Shown piece after piece: positions 39,892-47,082 of a DNA stretch of 59,774 nt. A model generated the notes under the pieces. That model did not search any database. It was not told the origin of the DNA and saw nothing but the letters and a program-made list of their open reading frames with translations. Source of the stretch: JAICYJ01 sp036263035 (lineage in GTDB: Bacteria > Actinomycetota > Thermoleophilia > Gaiellales > JAICJC01); NCBI GenBank assembly GCA_036263035.1, contig DATAHR010000264.1, positions 1 through 59,774 on the forward strand, in the 5' to 3' direction. The position numbers and the translations under genes are program-made. Every line of letters begins with the position of its first letter. The stretch's first letter is position 1.

Positions 39892-40911
39892 ATGAACGTC
39901 CGAGCCCGCGCACCGCTTCGAATCAGCTTCGCCGGCGGCGGCACCGACGTCCCTCCGTTCCCCGAGCGGGAGGGCGGCCTCGTCCTCAACGCAACGATCG
40001 ATCGCTATGCGTACGGGCTGCTGCGCCCCCGGCGGGATCGCCAGGTGCGGATCGAATCCGCGGATTTCGGCCTGTCGGTCAACTACCAGGTCGACGAGGC
40101 GCCGATCTTCGACGGTCGGCTCGACCTGGTTAAGGCCGCGATCAGGCGGCTGGGTGATCCGAGCGCGCCGGGCTACGACATCTTCCTGCACTCGAATGCG
40201 CCGCCGGGGTCCGGGCTCGGCTCGAGCTCGACGGTGATGGTGACGCTGATCGGCCTGCTCAAGGACCACCACAACCTGGCGCTGACGGACTACGAGATCG
40301 CTCAGCTGTCGCACCACATCGAGCGGGTCGACATGGGAATGCTGGGCGGTATGCAGGATCAGTACGCGGCCACATTCGGCGGGTTCAACTTCATCGAGTT
40401 CGGGGCGGATCACGTGATCGTCAACCCGCTTCGGGTGAGCGCGGAGGTGGTCAACGAGCTCGAGCACAACATGCTGCTCTGCTACACGGGGGCGACGCGG
40501 CGGTCGGACGGCGTGATCGAGGATCAGACGGCCCGCTACGAGGGCGGGGAGTCGGGCACCCTGGCGGCGCTGCGGGGGCAGAAGCAGCTGGCGGTGGAGA
40601 TGAAGAACGCGCTGGTGCGCCGCCGGCCGCGGGAGTTCGGCGATCTGCTGCATGAGGCGTGGAAGCAGAAGAAGCGGATGTCGCCCAAGATCAGCACGGA
40701 GTTCATCGACACGGCGTACGCCGAGGCCAGGCGTGCGGGCGCGCTGGGCGGCAAGGTGACGGGCGCAGGGGGTGGCGGCTACATGCTGTTCTACTGCGAG
40801 TTCCAGAAGAAGCACCGCGTGGCGGAGGCGCTGACGCGGCTCGGGGGCGTCGTCACGGAGTTCGCGTTCGAGGCTGACGGGCTGACGACCTGGAGCATCG
40901 ACGATGGGTGA
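39892..40911 (+). CDS. hddA: D-glycero-D-manno-heptose 7-phosphate kinase (GHMP family)
   Basis: 339 residues from ATG 39892 (a TTG at 39880 is less likely because the family begins just before RAPLRISFAGGGTD). GHMP kinase motifs: APLRISFAGGGTDVPPF, the ATP loop PPGSGLGSSST and the C-terminal GAGGGGYML. It phosphorylates heptose 7-phosphate at C1 for GDP-heptose synthesis. gmhA starts 8 bp before its stop and gmhB follows with a 4-bp overlap, giving three of the steps; the GDP-heptose nucleotidyltransferase (hddC) is not in the window. It is the HddA type rather than fucokinase, judged by context. Confidence 0.9.
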   Translation: MNVRARAPLRISFAGGGTDVPPFPEREGGLVLNATIDRYAYGLLRPRRDRQVRIESADFGLSVNYQVDEAPIFDGRLDLVKAAIRRLGDPSAPGYDIFLHSNAPPGSGLGSSSTVMVTLIGLLKDHHNLALTDYEIAQLSHHIERVDMGMLGGMQDQYAATFGGFNFIEFGADHVIVNPLRVSAEVVNELEHNMLLCYTGATRRSDGVIEDQTARYEGGESGTLAALRGQKQLAVEMKNALVRRRPREFGDLLHEAWKQKKRMSPKISTEFIDTAYAEARRAGALGGKVTGAGGGGYMLFYCEFQKKHRVAEALTRLGGVVTEFAFEADGLTTWSIDDG

Positions 40912-41479
40912 TCGCGCGCTGCGCCGGCTGCAGCTGCATGCCGACATGGCGGCCGCACTGGTAACGGCGGAGCTGGCGTCGTCGCTCGAGCGCTGCGCGG
41001 GGGCGGTCGCAGACCGGTTGGAGGCGGGCGGAACGCTTGTCCTGTTCGGCAACGGGGGGAGCGCGGCCGACGCGCAGCACGTCGCTGCCGAGTTCACCGG
41101 GCGCTACATGCTGGAGCGCGATCCGCTGCCGGCCGTTGCCCTTGCCGAGAACGCTGCGGCCGTGACGGCGATCGGCAACGACTACGGGTTCGACCAGGTG
41201 TTCGCGCGCCAGGTTCGGGCCTTCAGGCGAGCGGGCGGAGCTGCGATCGCGCTGTCGACCAGCGGATCCTCCGCGAACGTGCTCGAGGGGCTGCGCGCGG
41301 CGCGGGAGTGCGAGCTGCTGACGGTCGGCGTGACGGGGCCGCGCGGCGAGGCGATGGGGGAGCTGTGCGACCACCTGATCGTGATACCGGCCGATGACAC
41401 GCCGCAGATCCAGGAGGGGACGATGCTCGTCCTGCACACGTTGTGCGAGCTGGTCGAGCAGCGGCTGTTCGCCGGATGA
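40904..41479 (+). CDS. gmhA: Sedoheptulose 7-phosphate isomerase (SIS domain)
   Basis: 191 residues. SIS-fold isomerase converting sedoheptulose 7-phosphate to D-glycero-D-manno-heptose 7-phosphate. Motifs: VLFGNGGSAADAQHVAAEFTGRY, ALAENAAAVTAIGNDYGFD, SGSSANVLEGLRAARE and the C-terminal MLVLHTLCELVEQRLF. It overlaps hddA (8 bp) and gmhB (4 bp). First step of the heptose branch. Confidence 0.96.
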   Translation: MGDRALRRLQLHADMAAALVTAELASSLERCAGAVADRLEAGGTLVLFGNGGSAADAQHVAAEFTGRYMLERDPLPAVALAENAAAVTAIGNDYGFDQVFARQVRAFRRAGGAAIALSTSGSSANVLEGLRAARECELLTVGVTGPRGEAMGELCDHLIVIPADDTPQIQEGTMLVLHTLCELVEQRLFAG

Positions 41480-41967
41480 GCGAGCGGGCGGCCTTCCTCG
41501 ACCGGGACGGGACGATCAACGTGAAGGCGCCGGAGGGGGAGTACGTCACCTCGCCGGGCGGCTTCACGTTCCTGCCGGGTGCCGAGCGGGCGATCCGGCT
41601 GCTGGCGGAGGCCGGATGGCGGGTGGTCGTGGTCTCGAACCAGCGCGGCGTCGCCCTCGGCCGGATGACGGCTGCCGATGTGGACGCGGTGAACGCGCGC
41701 ATGGCGCACCTGCCGATCGACGGCATCTTCGTGTGCCCGCACGAACGCGGAGAGTGCGACTGTCGCAAGCCGGGGACGGGGCTGTTCCGCCAGGCACTGG
41801 AGCGGTTTCCGGGGATCGAGATCGAGCGGTCGGTGATGATCGGCGACGCGGACTCCGACATCGAGGCCGGGCGGGCAATCGGCGCTCGCACGTTCCGGGT
41901 GGGCGAGCCGCCGCTGCCGTCGCTGCTTCAGGTCGCCGAGCGGCTCGCCTGCGCACCGGCGAGGTGA
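41476..41967 (+). CDS. gmhB: D-glycero-D-manno-heptose 1,7-bisphosphate phosphatase (HAD)
   Basis: 163 residues. HAD phosphatase with FLDRDGTIN (Asp9/Asp11), VSNQRGVALG, the zinc loop CPHERGECDCRKP and MIGDADSDIEAG. It removes the C7 phosphate of heptose 1,7-bisphosphate made by HddA. Final gene of the hddA-gmhA-gmhB operon; the stop codon lies in the loop of a small hairpin (AGGTG/CACCT, 41962-41976). Confidence 0.94.
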   Translation: MSERAAFLDRDGTINVKAPEGEYVTSPGGFTFLPGAERAIRLLAEAGWRVVVVSNQRGVALGRMTAADVDAVNARMAHLPIDGIFVCPHERGECDCRKPGTGLFRQALERFPGIEIERSVMIGDADSDIEAGRAIGARTFRVGEPPLPSLLQVAERLACAPAR

Positions 41968-41977
41968 TTCACACCTG

Positions 41978-41996
41978 CGTCACGAACCCGTAACGC
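41978..41996 (+). repeat. Intergenic repeat type 1, copy B (CGTCACnnnCCCGTAACGC)
   Basis: 19-bp element matching 21355-21373 at 16 of 19 positions; the three differences are the adjacent bases in the middle (GAA versus CCT). Confidence 0.6.
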
Positions 41997-42012
41997 CCTT
42001 CGTTGCCGGTAC

Positions 42013-42028
42013 GGGCTCCGAGCCCGAC
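42013..42028 (+). repeat. Palindromic unit GGGCTCCGAGCCCGAC, copy 1
   Basis: GGGCTC/GAGCCC arms around a single base; also flanked by GCCGG on the left and CCGGC on the right, extending the stem across a 3-bp symmetric mismatch. Second copy at 42123. Confidence 0.6.
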
Positions 42029-42122
42029 CCGGCCTGCGACACAGCTTCGTGGCCGATCCGTTGCGCGGGTGACGACGGCGGTGACCGTCATCTGGCTCGA
42101 CTGGCTGGATGCCGCCCGGCAA

Positions 42123-42138
42123 GGGCTCTGAGCCCGAC
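42123..42138 (+). repeat. Palindromic unit GGGCTCTGAGCCCGAC, copy 2
   Basis: Differs from copy 1 only in the central base; spacing between copies is 110 bp. Flanks CCGGC and CCGGC again allow an extended structure. Confidence 0.6.
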
Positions 42139-42297
42139 TCCGGCGACGCCGGCCGGTCGTTGCACGGTTGTGACGCTTTGTTACGGGTTCGTGGCCACGC
42201 CGCACCCGTGAGCAGTCACGAAGTGGTCACGACACGGTTGCTGCCGTTGCCGGAGGACGGGCGGGAGGGAGTATGACCCGCCCTCCGGCGTGGCAGC

Positions 42298-42687
42298 TCA
42301 AGCTGCGACGGGCTCTGGCACCTCGGCGCTGCCAAGCCACTGCAGCGCCTCGGCGGCGGCCTGCCGGCCGGCGGCGAAGACGCCCTCGACGTTGGTACGC
42401 GTCGAGTTCTCCGCCGTGACCAGTCGGCCGTACCGATCGTGCGCAAGCCAGTCGCGGTAGACGGCCGGAAGAGGGCCGTTGTCGGTGGCGATCACGACCG
42501 CGCGTCCGCGCAGCTCACGCTCGCCGTCCCACACGCGCAGCGGACGGTGGAGCAGGTCGACGCGGGTCGGGATCATGGGCACCACCATCGGGTGAAGTCC
42601 ATTCAGCCGGGCAACGGTGGACGCCTCGACGACGGCGGCGCCGCTCCCGACGATGATCAGATCGTGGATGTCGGTAATGCTTTCCAT
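42298..42687 (-). pseudogene. Thioredoxin-reductase-like remnant
   Basis: 129 residues. The N-terminus HDLIIVGSGAAVVEASTVARLNGLHPMVV matches the FAD-binding start of thioredoxin reductases with a damaged glycine motif. RGRAVVIATDNGPLP matches the strand before the NADPH domain, and YGRLVTAENSTRTNVEGVFAAGRQAAAEALQWLG matches the C-terminal FAD segment. The complete NADPH domain with its CxxC redox pair (about 180 residues) is missing. It is either a relic of an internally deleted gene or a small FAD-fold protein. An open frame extends upstream to 42804 but would overlap the glycosyltransferase start. Confidence 0.6.
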
Positions 42688-42772
42688 GCAGACATCGTCC
42701 TCGACTGCCGGGGCGGCGACCAGGGGGTTAACCGCACCGAGCGGTGTGGCTCCCCGGCGTCTGTCGCCTCGA

Positions 42773-42778
42773 TAGCCT
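42773..42778 (+). promoter_or_regulatory. -10-like TAGCCT for the GT4 glycosyltransferase
   Basis: TAGCCT ends 6 bp before ATG 42785; no Shine-Dalgarno. Confidence 0.45.
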
Positions 42779-42784
42779 GCCGCG

Positions 42785-43858
42785 ATGCGCATCGTCATCG
42801 CCAACCCGCCCGGGTTCGGCGGCCCCGACTACGACCATCACCTCTGCACCGCGCTCGCCGCCGAGGGCGAGGATGTCGAGCTGGTCACCACCCGCTTTCG
42901 CTTCGGCGCCATGCCCGAGCCGGATGGATACCGCCGCAGCCTGCTCTTCTACCCCGTCTCCGCCCGCCTTTTCGGCCGCTCCCGGCTGCGGGTGCCGGTC
43001 AAGATCGCCGAGCATCCGTTCGGCATGCTCCAGCTGGCGCGCCGGCGGGCTGACGTCGTCCACGTCCAGTGGCTCTCAATCCCCGAGCTCGATCGGTACC
43101 TGCTGCGAAGCCGCGCACCGCTCGTCTACACCGCCCACGACCACACCCAGCGCCGCACCGCCGGCAAGTCCCGCATGTGGAGTGAGCTCTACGCGCGCTT
43201 CCAGCGCATCGTCGCCCACTCCGAGTCCGGCCGTCAGGCCCTGGCCGCACAGGGCATCCCCGAGCACAAGCTGCGGGTCATCCCGCATCCGATCATCCGC
43301 AGCGACCCGCCTCGCACGGACGACGGCCGCACCCTGCTCTGCTTCGGGCTGATCCGCCCCTACAAGGGCATCGACGACGCGATCGAGGTGACGCGCCTGG
43401 TCGACGGCGCCCGCCTGCTGGTCGCCGGCGATCCCATGGAGCCGGTCGAGCGCTACCAGCGGCAGGCCGGCGACCTCGCCGAGTGGCGCCTCGGCTACCT
43501 GCCGCAGGCCGAGGTCGACCGCGCCTACGGCGACGCCACGCTGGCCATCTTCCCCTACAAGCCCGGCCTCGACCAGTCCGGCACCCTCCTGCGCGCCCTT
43601 GGCGCCGGCGTCCCGGCGGTCGCCTATGACGTGGGCGGCCTCGGCGAGAACATCCGCCGGTTCGACGCCGGACGGGTCGTGCCCGCCGGCGACGTCGAGG
43701 CGATGGCCGCCGCCGTCCGCGAGCTGCTTGACGACCCCGGGGCGCTGGCCGCCGCCCGACGCGGAGCCCTGATCGCCCGCGACACCCTCACCTGGCCGGC
43801 CTCGGCTCGGATGCACATCGAGCTCTACCGGGAGCTGCTCGGCGGCTCGAGTTCCTAG
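42785..43858 (+). CDS. GT4-family glycosyltransferase
   Basis: 357 residues, GT-B fold. Opening MRIVIANPPGFGGPDYDHHL; acceptor-domain segment DVVHVQWLSIPELDRYLL and PLVYTAHDHTQRR; donor domain with LCFGLIRPYKGIDDAIEV, and the nucleotide-sugar EX7E-like region GTLLRALGAGVPAVAYDVGGLGE. Retaining sugar transferase, cytosolic or membrane-associated, likely adding one residue to the lipid-linked repeat unit. It heads the plus-strand group that includes the initiating sugar-phosphate transferase. Confidence 0.9.
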   Translation: MRIVIANPPGFGGPDYDHHLCTALAAEGEDVELVTTRFRFGAMPEPDGYRRSLLFYPVSARLFGRSRLRVPVKIAEHPFGMLQLARRRADVVHVQWLSIPELDRYLLRSRAPLVYTAHDHTQRRTAGKSRMWSELYARFQRIVAHSESGRQALAAQGIPEHKLRVIPHPIIRSDPPRTDDGRTLLCFGLIRPYKGIDDAIEVTRLVDGARLLVAGDPMEPVERYQRQAGDLAEWRLGYLPQAEVDRAYGDATLAIFPYKPGLDQSGTLLRALGAGVPAVAYDVGGLGENIRRFDAGRVVPAGDVEAMAAAVRELLDDPGALAAARRGALIARDTLTWPASARMHIELYRELLGGSSS

Positions 43859-43871
43859 AATCCCGGTCGCT

Positions 43872-44507
43872 ATGGGGCTCTACGAACGCGGAGGCAAGCG
43901 AGCGCTCGACATCGCCGGTGCAGGGGCGATGGCCGTCGTCACGGCGCCGGTGATGGGTGCCGTCGCCGTGGCCCTGTGGCGCACGCAGGGCCGCCCCATC
44001 ATCTTCACCCAGGAGCGGGTCGGGCGCGACGGCAGGGAGTTCACCATCTACAAGTTCCGGACGATGATCCGCGACGCCGCCGGCAAGGGGCAGGGCCTCT
44101 GGTTCGAGCGCAACGATCCGCGCATCACCCCGCTCGGCAAGTGGCTTCGGGCAACGTCGATCGACGAGCTGCCCCAGCTCTGGAACGTGATCAAGGGCGA
44201 CATGTCGCTCGTCGGCCCGCGGCCGAAGCCGCCCGAGCTGATCGACCGCTACCGCAGCCACTACGAGCCGACCCTGGCCGTGCGGCCCGGGCTCAGCCAC
44301 CTCCCCGGGGTGTCCGGGCGCAACACCCTGCGACGCTCGCAGATGATCGCCCTGGATCAGGAATACGTCCGCAACATCACCTTCCTCGGCGACCTGCGGC
44401 TGCTCCTGCGCACCGTCCCGGTGGTCATCTTCCGCCAAGGCTTCGACGCCGAGAACGAGACGGAGGAGTGGGTGGAGGACGTCCCGCCGGACGGTGCCCC
44501 TGCGTGA
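43872..44507 (+). CDS. Undecaprenyl-phosphate sugar-phosphate transferase (WcaJ/PglC-type)
   Basis: 211 residues. Polyisoprenyl-phosphate hexose-1-phosphate transferase core: a single N-terminal hydrophobic helix (re-entrant type), then IIFTQERVGRDGREFTIYKFRTM, DPRITPLGKWLRATSIDELPQLWNVIKGDMSLVGPRPKP and VRPGLSHLPGVSGRN. It starts repeat-unit assembly by placing a sugar phosphate on the lipid carrier. It is the small monotopic form, without the extra N-terminal membrane domain of WbaP. GTGA overlap with the next gene. Confidence 0.95.
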   Translation: MGLYERGGKRALDIAGAGAMAVVTAPVMGAVAVALWRTQGRPIIFTQERVGRDGREFTIYKFRTMIRDAAGKGQGLWFERNDPRITPLGKWLRATSIDELPQLWNVIKGDMSLVGPRPKPPELIDRYRSHYEPTLAVRPGLSHLPGVSGRNTLRRSQMIALDQEYVRNITFLGDLRLLLRTVPVVIFRQGFDAENETEEWVEDVPPDGAPA

Positions 44508-45463
44508 GCTGGCTGTCGCTCGACGAGTACGCGGAGCGGTGGGAGGCGGAGGGTGACGGCGATCCGTACTTCGAGCCGGCCTTCCTGCGCGCGTCGTCGC
44601 TCGGCCAGGACGGCGAGCCGGCCGCCTTTGCCCACGACGGCGTGCTCTACCCCTTCCTCGTGCGCCCGCTGCCGGACGGCCGGGTCGATATCACCACCGC
44701 CTACGGGTTCGGCGGCCCCTGGGGCAGCGGCGGCTGGCGCGCCGCGTTCCGGGCGGCCTGCGCCGATCGGGGGGTCGTCTCCGAGTTCGTGCGGTTCCAC
44801 CCGGTCCGGGCGAACCAGGACCAGGCCGGCGACGACGTCCGGCTGACCCACGTCCAGGACATGGTGGTTCTCGACGTCGGCGCCGACGATGAGGAGCTGA
44901 TCCGCCGCATGGTGCCCCAGGCCCGCAACAAGCTGCGGAAGGCGATCCGAAGCGGCCTGACCGCGGAGCCCAGCCGCGACCTCGAGCGCTTCTGGCGGAT
45001 GTACTCCGACGCGATGCGCGCGCTCGACGCCGACCGCAGCTACCACTTCGGGCTCGACTACTTCGAGTCGCTGGACGGCCTCGGCGACGCGCTGCTGATG
45101 CTCGACGCCGGGCCCGCCGCTGCGCTGTTCCTGCGCGGCGCCGGAGCGATGCACTACTTCCTCGCCGCCTCGACAGACGAGGGCCGGCGGACGGCCGCGG
45201 CCAACCTCGTCATCTACGAGGCCATGCGCATCGCCCGCGACGCCGGACTGAGCGTCCTCAACCTGGGAGGAGGGCTGCGCGACGGCGACGCCCTGCACGC
45301 GTTCAAGTGCTCGTTCGGGCCGGGTCGCCGGCCCTACTTCGTGGGCGCCGCGGTGCACGACCAGGGCGCGTACAACCGGCTGTCTGCCGCCGCCGGTGCG
45401 GCTCCCGACGAGCCGTTCTTCCCCGCCTACCGCCGCCCGGCGACGGCTTCGGCGGGGCCGTGA
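44504..45463 (+). CDS. FemAB/GNAT-like acyl- or aminoacyltransferase
   Basis: 319 residues from GTG 44504. The C-terminal half carries the GNAT-fold pattern of FemAB/CelD (acetyltransferase_6) proteins: RMVPQARNKLRKAIRSGL, FWRMYSDAMRALDADRSYHFGLDYFESL, AAALFLRGAGAMHYFLAAS and NLVIYEAMRIARDAGLSVLNLGGGL...FKCSFGPGRRPYFVG. In polysaccharide loci such proteins are thought to add acyl or amino-acid groups to a sugar. Translationally coupled to the sugar-phosphate transferase. Donor unknown. Confidence 0.85.
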   Translation: MSWLSLDEYAERWEAEGDGDPYFEPAFLRASSLGQDGEPAAFAHDGVLYPFLVRPLPDGRVDITTAYGFGGPWGSGGWRAAFRAACADRGVVSEFVRFHPVRANQDQAGDDVRLTHVQDMVVLDVGADDEELIRRMVPQARNKLRKAIRSGLTAEPSRDLERFWRMYSDAMRALDADRSYHFGLDYFESLDGLGDALLMLDAGPAAALFLRGAGAMHYFLAASTDEGRRTAAANLVIYEAMRIARDAGLSVLNLGGGLRDGDALHAFKCSFGPGRRPYFVGAAVHDQGAYNRLSAAAGAAPDEPFFPAYRRPATASAGP

Positions 45464-45466
45464 CCC

Positions 45467-45472
45467 TATACT
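45467..45472 (+). promoter_or_regulatory. -10-like TATACT for the GT2 gene
   Basis: TATACT ends 7 bp before GTG 45480 and decides that start over in-frame upstream codons. Confidence 0.5.
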
Positions 45473-45479
45473 CGGGCCG

Positions 45480-46625
45480 GTGACCCTCCTTCTCCAGATC
45501 CTGTTCTGGGCCTCGCTTGCTGCCCTCGTCTGGACGCACCTCGCGTATCCGCTGGCCGTCGCCGCGTGGGCGAGGCTGCGGCCCTGGCCCGTCGCCAAGG
45601 CAGACGTCCTTCCGACCGTCAGCCTGATCATCCCCGCGTACAACGAGGAGCAGGTGATCGACGAAAAGCTGGAGAACGCCCTCGAGCTCGACTACCCCCG
45701 GGAGCTGCTCGAGATCGTCGTCACGTCCGACGCCTCGACCGACCGGACGCACGAGATCGTCCGGCGCTACGCCGACCGCGGCGTGCGGCTGATCGTCTGC
45801 GAGCGCGGTGGCAAGGTGGCCGCCCAGGACCGGGCGGTGCGCGAGACGACCGGTGAGATCGTCGCCTTCGGCGATGCGAACGTCCGCTGGGACCGTGACG
45901 CTGTCCGCCGCCTGGTGCAGGACTTCGCAGATCCGCGGGTGGGGATGGTCTGCGGCTACGTGCGGCTGGTCAACCCGAGCGGCGGCACCAACCAGGAGGG
46001 TCTCTACTGGCGCTACGAGATGTGGCTGCGCGAGCGGGAGTCGCGGCTGCACTCGATCACCGGCTCGAACGGCGCGATCTACGCCGTGCGGCGCGAGGCA
46101 TACCGCGAGGTCGACCCGCGGTTCGGCCACGACATGTCGTTCCCCTACCTGATGGTGCAGAACGGCTACCGCGCGGTCTACGAGCCGGATGCTCGCGGCA
46201 CCGAGAGCATGACCACCGACATCGAGGACGAGTTCCGGCGCAAGGTGCGGATGTTCGAGCACGCGTGGCTGATGCTCTTTCGCGGGCGCATGTTCGGGAT
46301 CCGCCGGCTCGGGCTCACGTACTGGGTGGAGCTCGTCTCACACCGGCTGCTGCGCTACTGGAGCGGCCCGCTGCACATCGTCCTGCTGGTGACGAGCGCC
46401 CTGCTCGCGACGCACGGGTGGTTCTACGCGGCCGTGCTCGCCGCGCAGCTGGTCGGCCTGGCGATGGCGCTGCTCTCGATCGCGGTGCGCGGGCGCTTCC
46501 GCGTCCTGCGTGTGCTCCACTACTACCTGCTGGTGACGCTGGCGACGGTGATCGCGCTGACCGGCTACGTGCGGCACGGCGTGCCGGCCACCTGGGACAA
46601 GGCCGCCGGCTCGCGTCTCACCTAG
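45480..46625 (+). CDS. GT2-family membrane glycosyltransferase
   Basis: 381 residues from GTG 45480. One N-terminal membrane helix, a GT-A domain (TVSLIIPAYNEEQVIDEKLENALELDYP, VVTSDASTDRTHEIV, GKVAAQDRAVRETTGEIVAFGDANVRW) and three C-terminal helices (about 290-370), the layout of processive-type or dolichol/hyaluronan-like GT2 enzymes. SNGAIYAVRREAYREVDPRFGHDMSFPYLMVQNGYRAVYEPDA is the acceptor/TED-like region. It would transfer a nucleotide-sugar at the inner membrane face. Confidence 0.9.
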   Translation: MTLLLQILFWASLAALVWTHLAYPLAVAAWARLRPWPVAKADVLPTVSLIIPAYNEEQVIDEKLENALELDYPRELLEIVVTSDASTDRTHEIVRRYADRGVRLIVCERGGKVAAQDRAVRETTGEIVAFGDANVRWDRDAVRRLVQDFADPRVGMVCGYVRLVNPSGGTNQEGLYWRYEMWLRERESRLHSITGSNGAIYAVRREAYREVDPRFGHDMSFPYLMVQNGYRAVYEPDARGTESMTTDIEDEFRRKVRMFEHAWLMLFRGRMFGIRRLGLTYWVELVSHRLLRYWSGPLHIVLLVTSALLATHGWFYAAVLAAQLVGLAMALLSIAVRGRFRVLRVLHYYLLVTLATVIALTGYVRHGVPATWDKAAGSRLT

Positions 46626-46641
46626 CGATTCGCAGTTCGCG

Positions 46642-47082
46642 TCAGATCGCCGTCGGATCCAGCTCCCGTAAGCGGGTGGTCACCACCTCGAGCATGCTGA
46701 CTGCGATGCGCGGTTCCCGGTGCAGCGCCCGAAGGAAGGCTGACCGGGGCAGCTTCATGACCAACACCTCGTCCTCATCGGCCACCTCGACCGTCGCCGT
46801 GCGCGGCGCCCCATCGAAGAGCGACAGTTCGCCGAAGAATCCACCGGCGGGTATTCGCACCGGCGGACGGCCCGGCCGTCGAACGAACACCGAGCCCTCC
46901 AGAACGAGGAAGAACGCGTCGCCCGGCCGCCCGGCTTGAACCACCGGATGACGTGGCTGGTACCGACGCATCTCACCCAGTCTCGCTATCGCCCGCACCT
47001 GGCGCTTCGACAGGCCGGCGAAGATCGGCGTGTGAGCCAACTGCTCGGTCCATGCGATTGGCGACAACTCATCTCGAGTCAT
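46642..47082 (-). CDS. Cyclic nucleotide-binding domain protein
   Basis: 146 residues, one CNB (CAP_ED) domain: FAGLSKRQVRAIARLG, VVQAGRPGDAFFLVLEGSVFV, and the phosphate-binding cassette GGFFGELSLFDGAPRTATV with the conserved Glu and Arg for cyclic phosphate. There is no HTH or enzymatic domain, so it acts by protein contact. Its ATG overlaps the stop of the cyclase gene by 4 bp, making it the evident reader of the nucleotide made by that cyclase. Confidence 0.92.
   Translation of the reverse strand: MTRDELSPIAWTEQLAHTPIFAGLSKRQVRAIARLGEMRRYQPRHPVVQAGRPGDAFFLVLEGSVFVRRPGRPPVRIPAGGFFGELSLFDGAPRTATVEVADEDEVLVMKLPRSAFLRALHREPRIAVSMLEVVTTRLRELDPTAI

Larger units (their letters stand above)
41968..42297. 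other. 330-bp gene-free, repeat-bearing region between convergent genes
   Basis: The longest non-coding stretch in the window. No credible open frame in any of the six frames. It contains the type 1 repeat at 41978-41996, two copies of a 16-bp palindromic unit (42013-42028, 42123-42138), a related TTACGGGTTCGTGGCC at 42181-42196, and several GTCACG/CGTGAC half-sites near the right end. It could be an operon-end element, a binding array or a small RNA. No promoter is evident. Confidence 0.6.
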
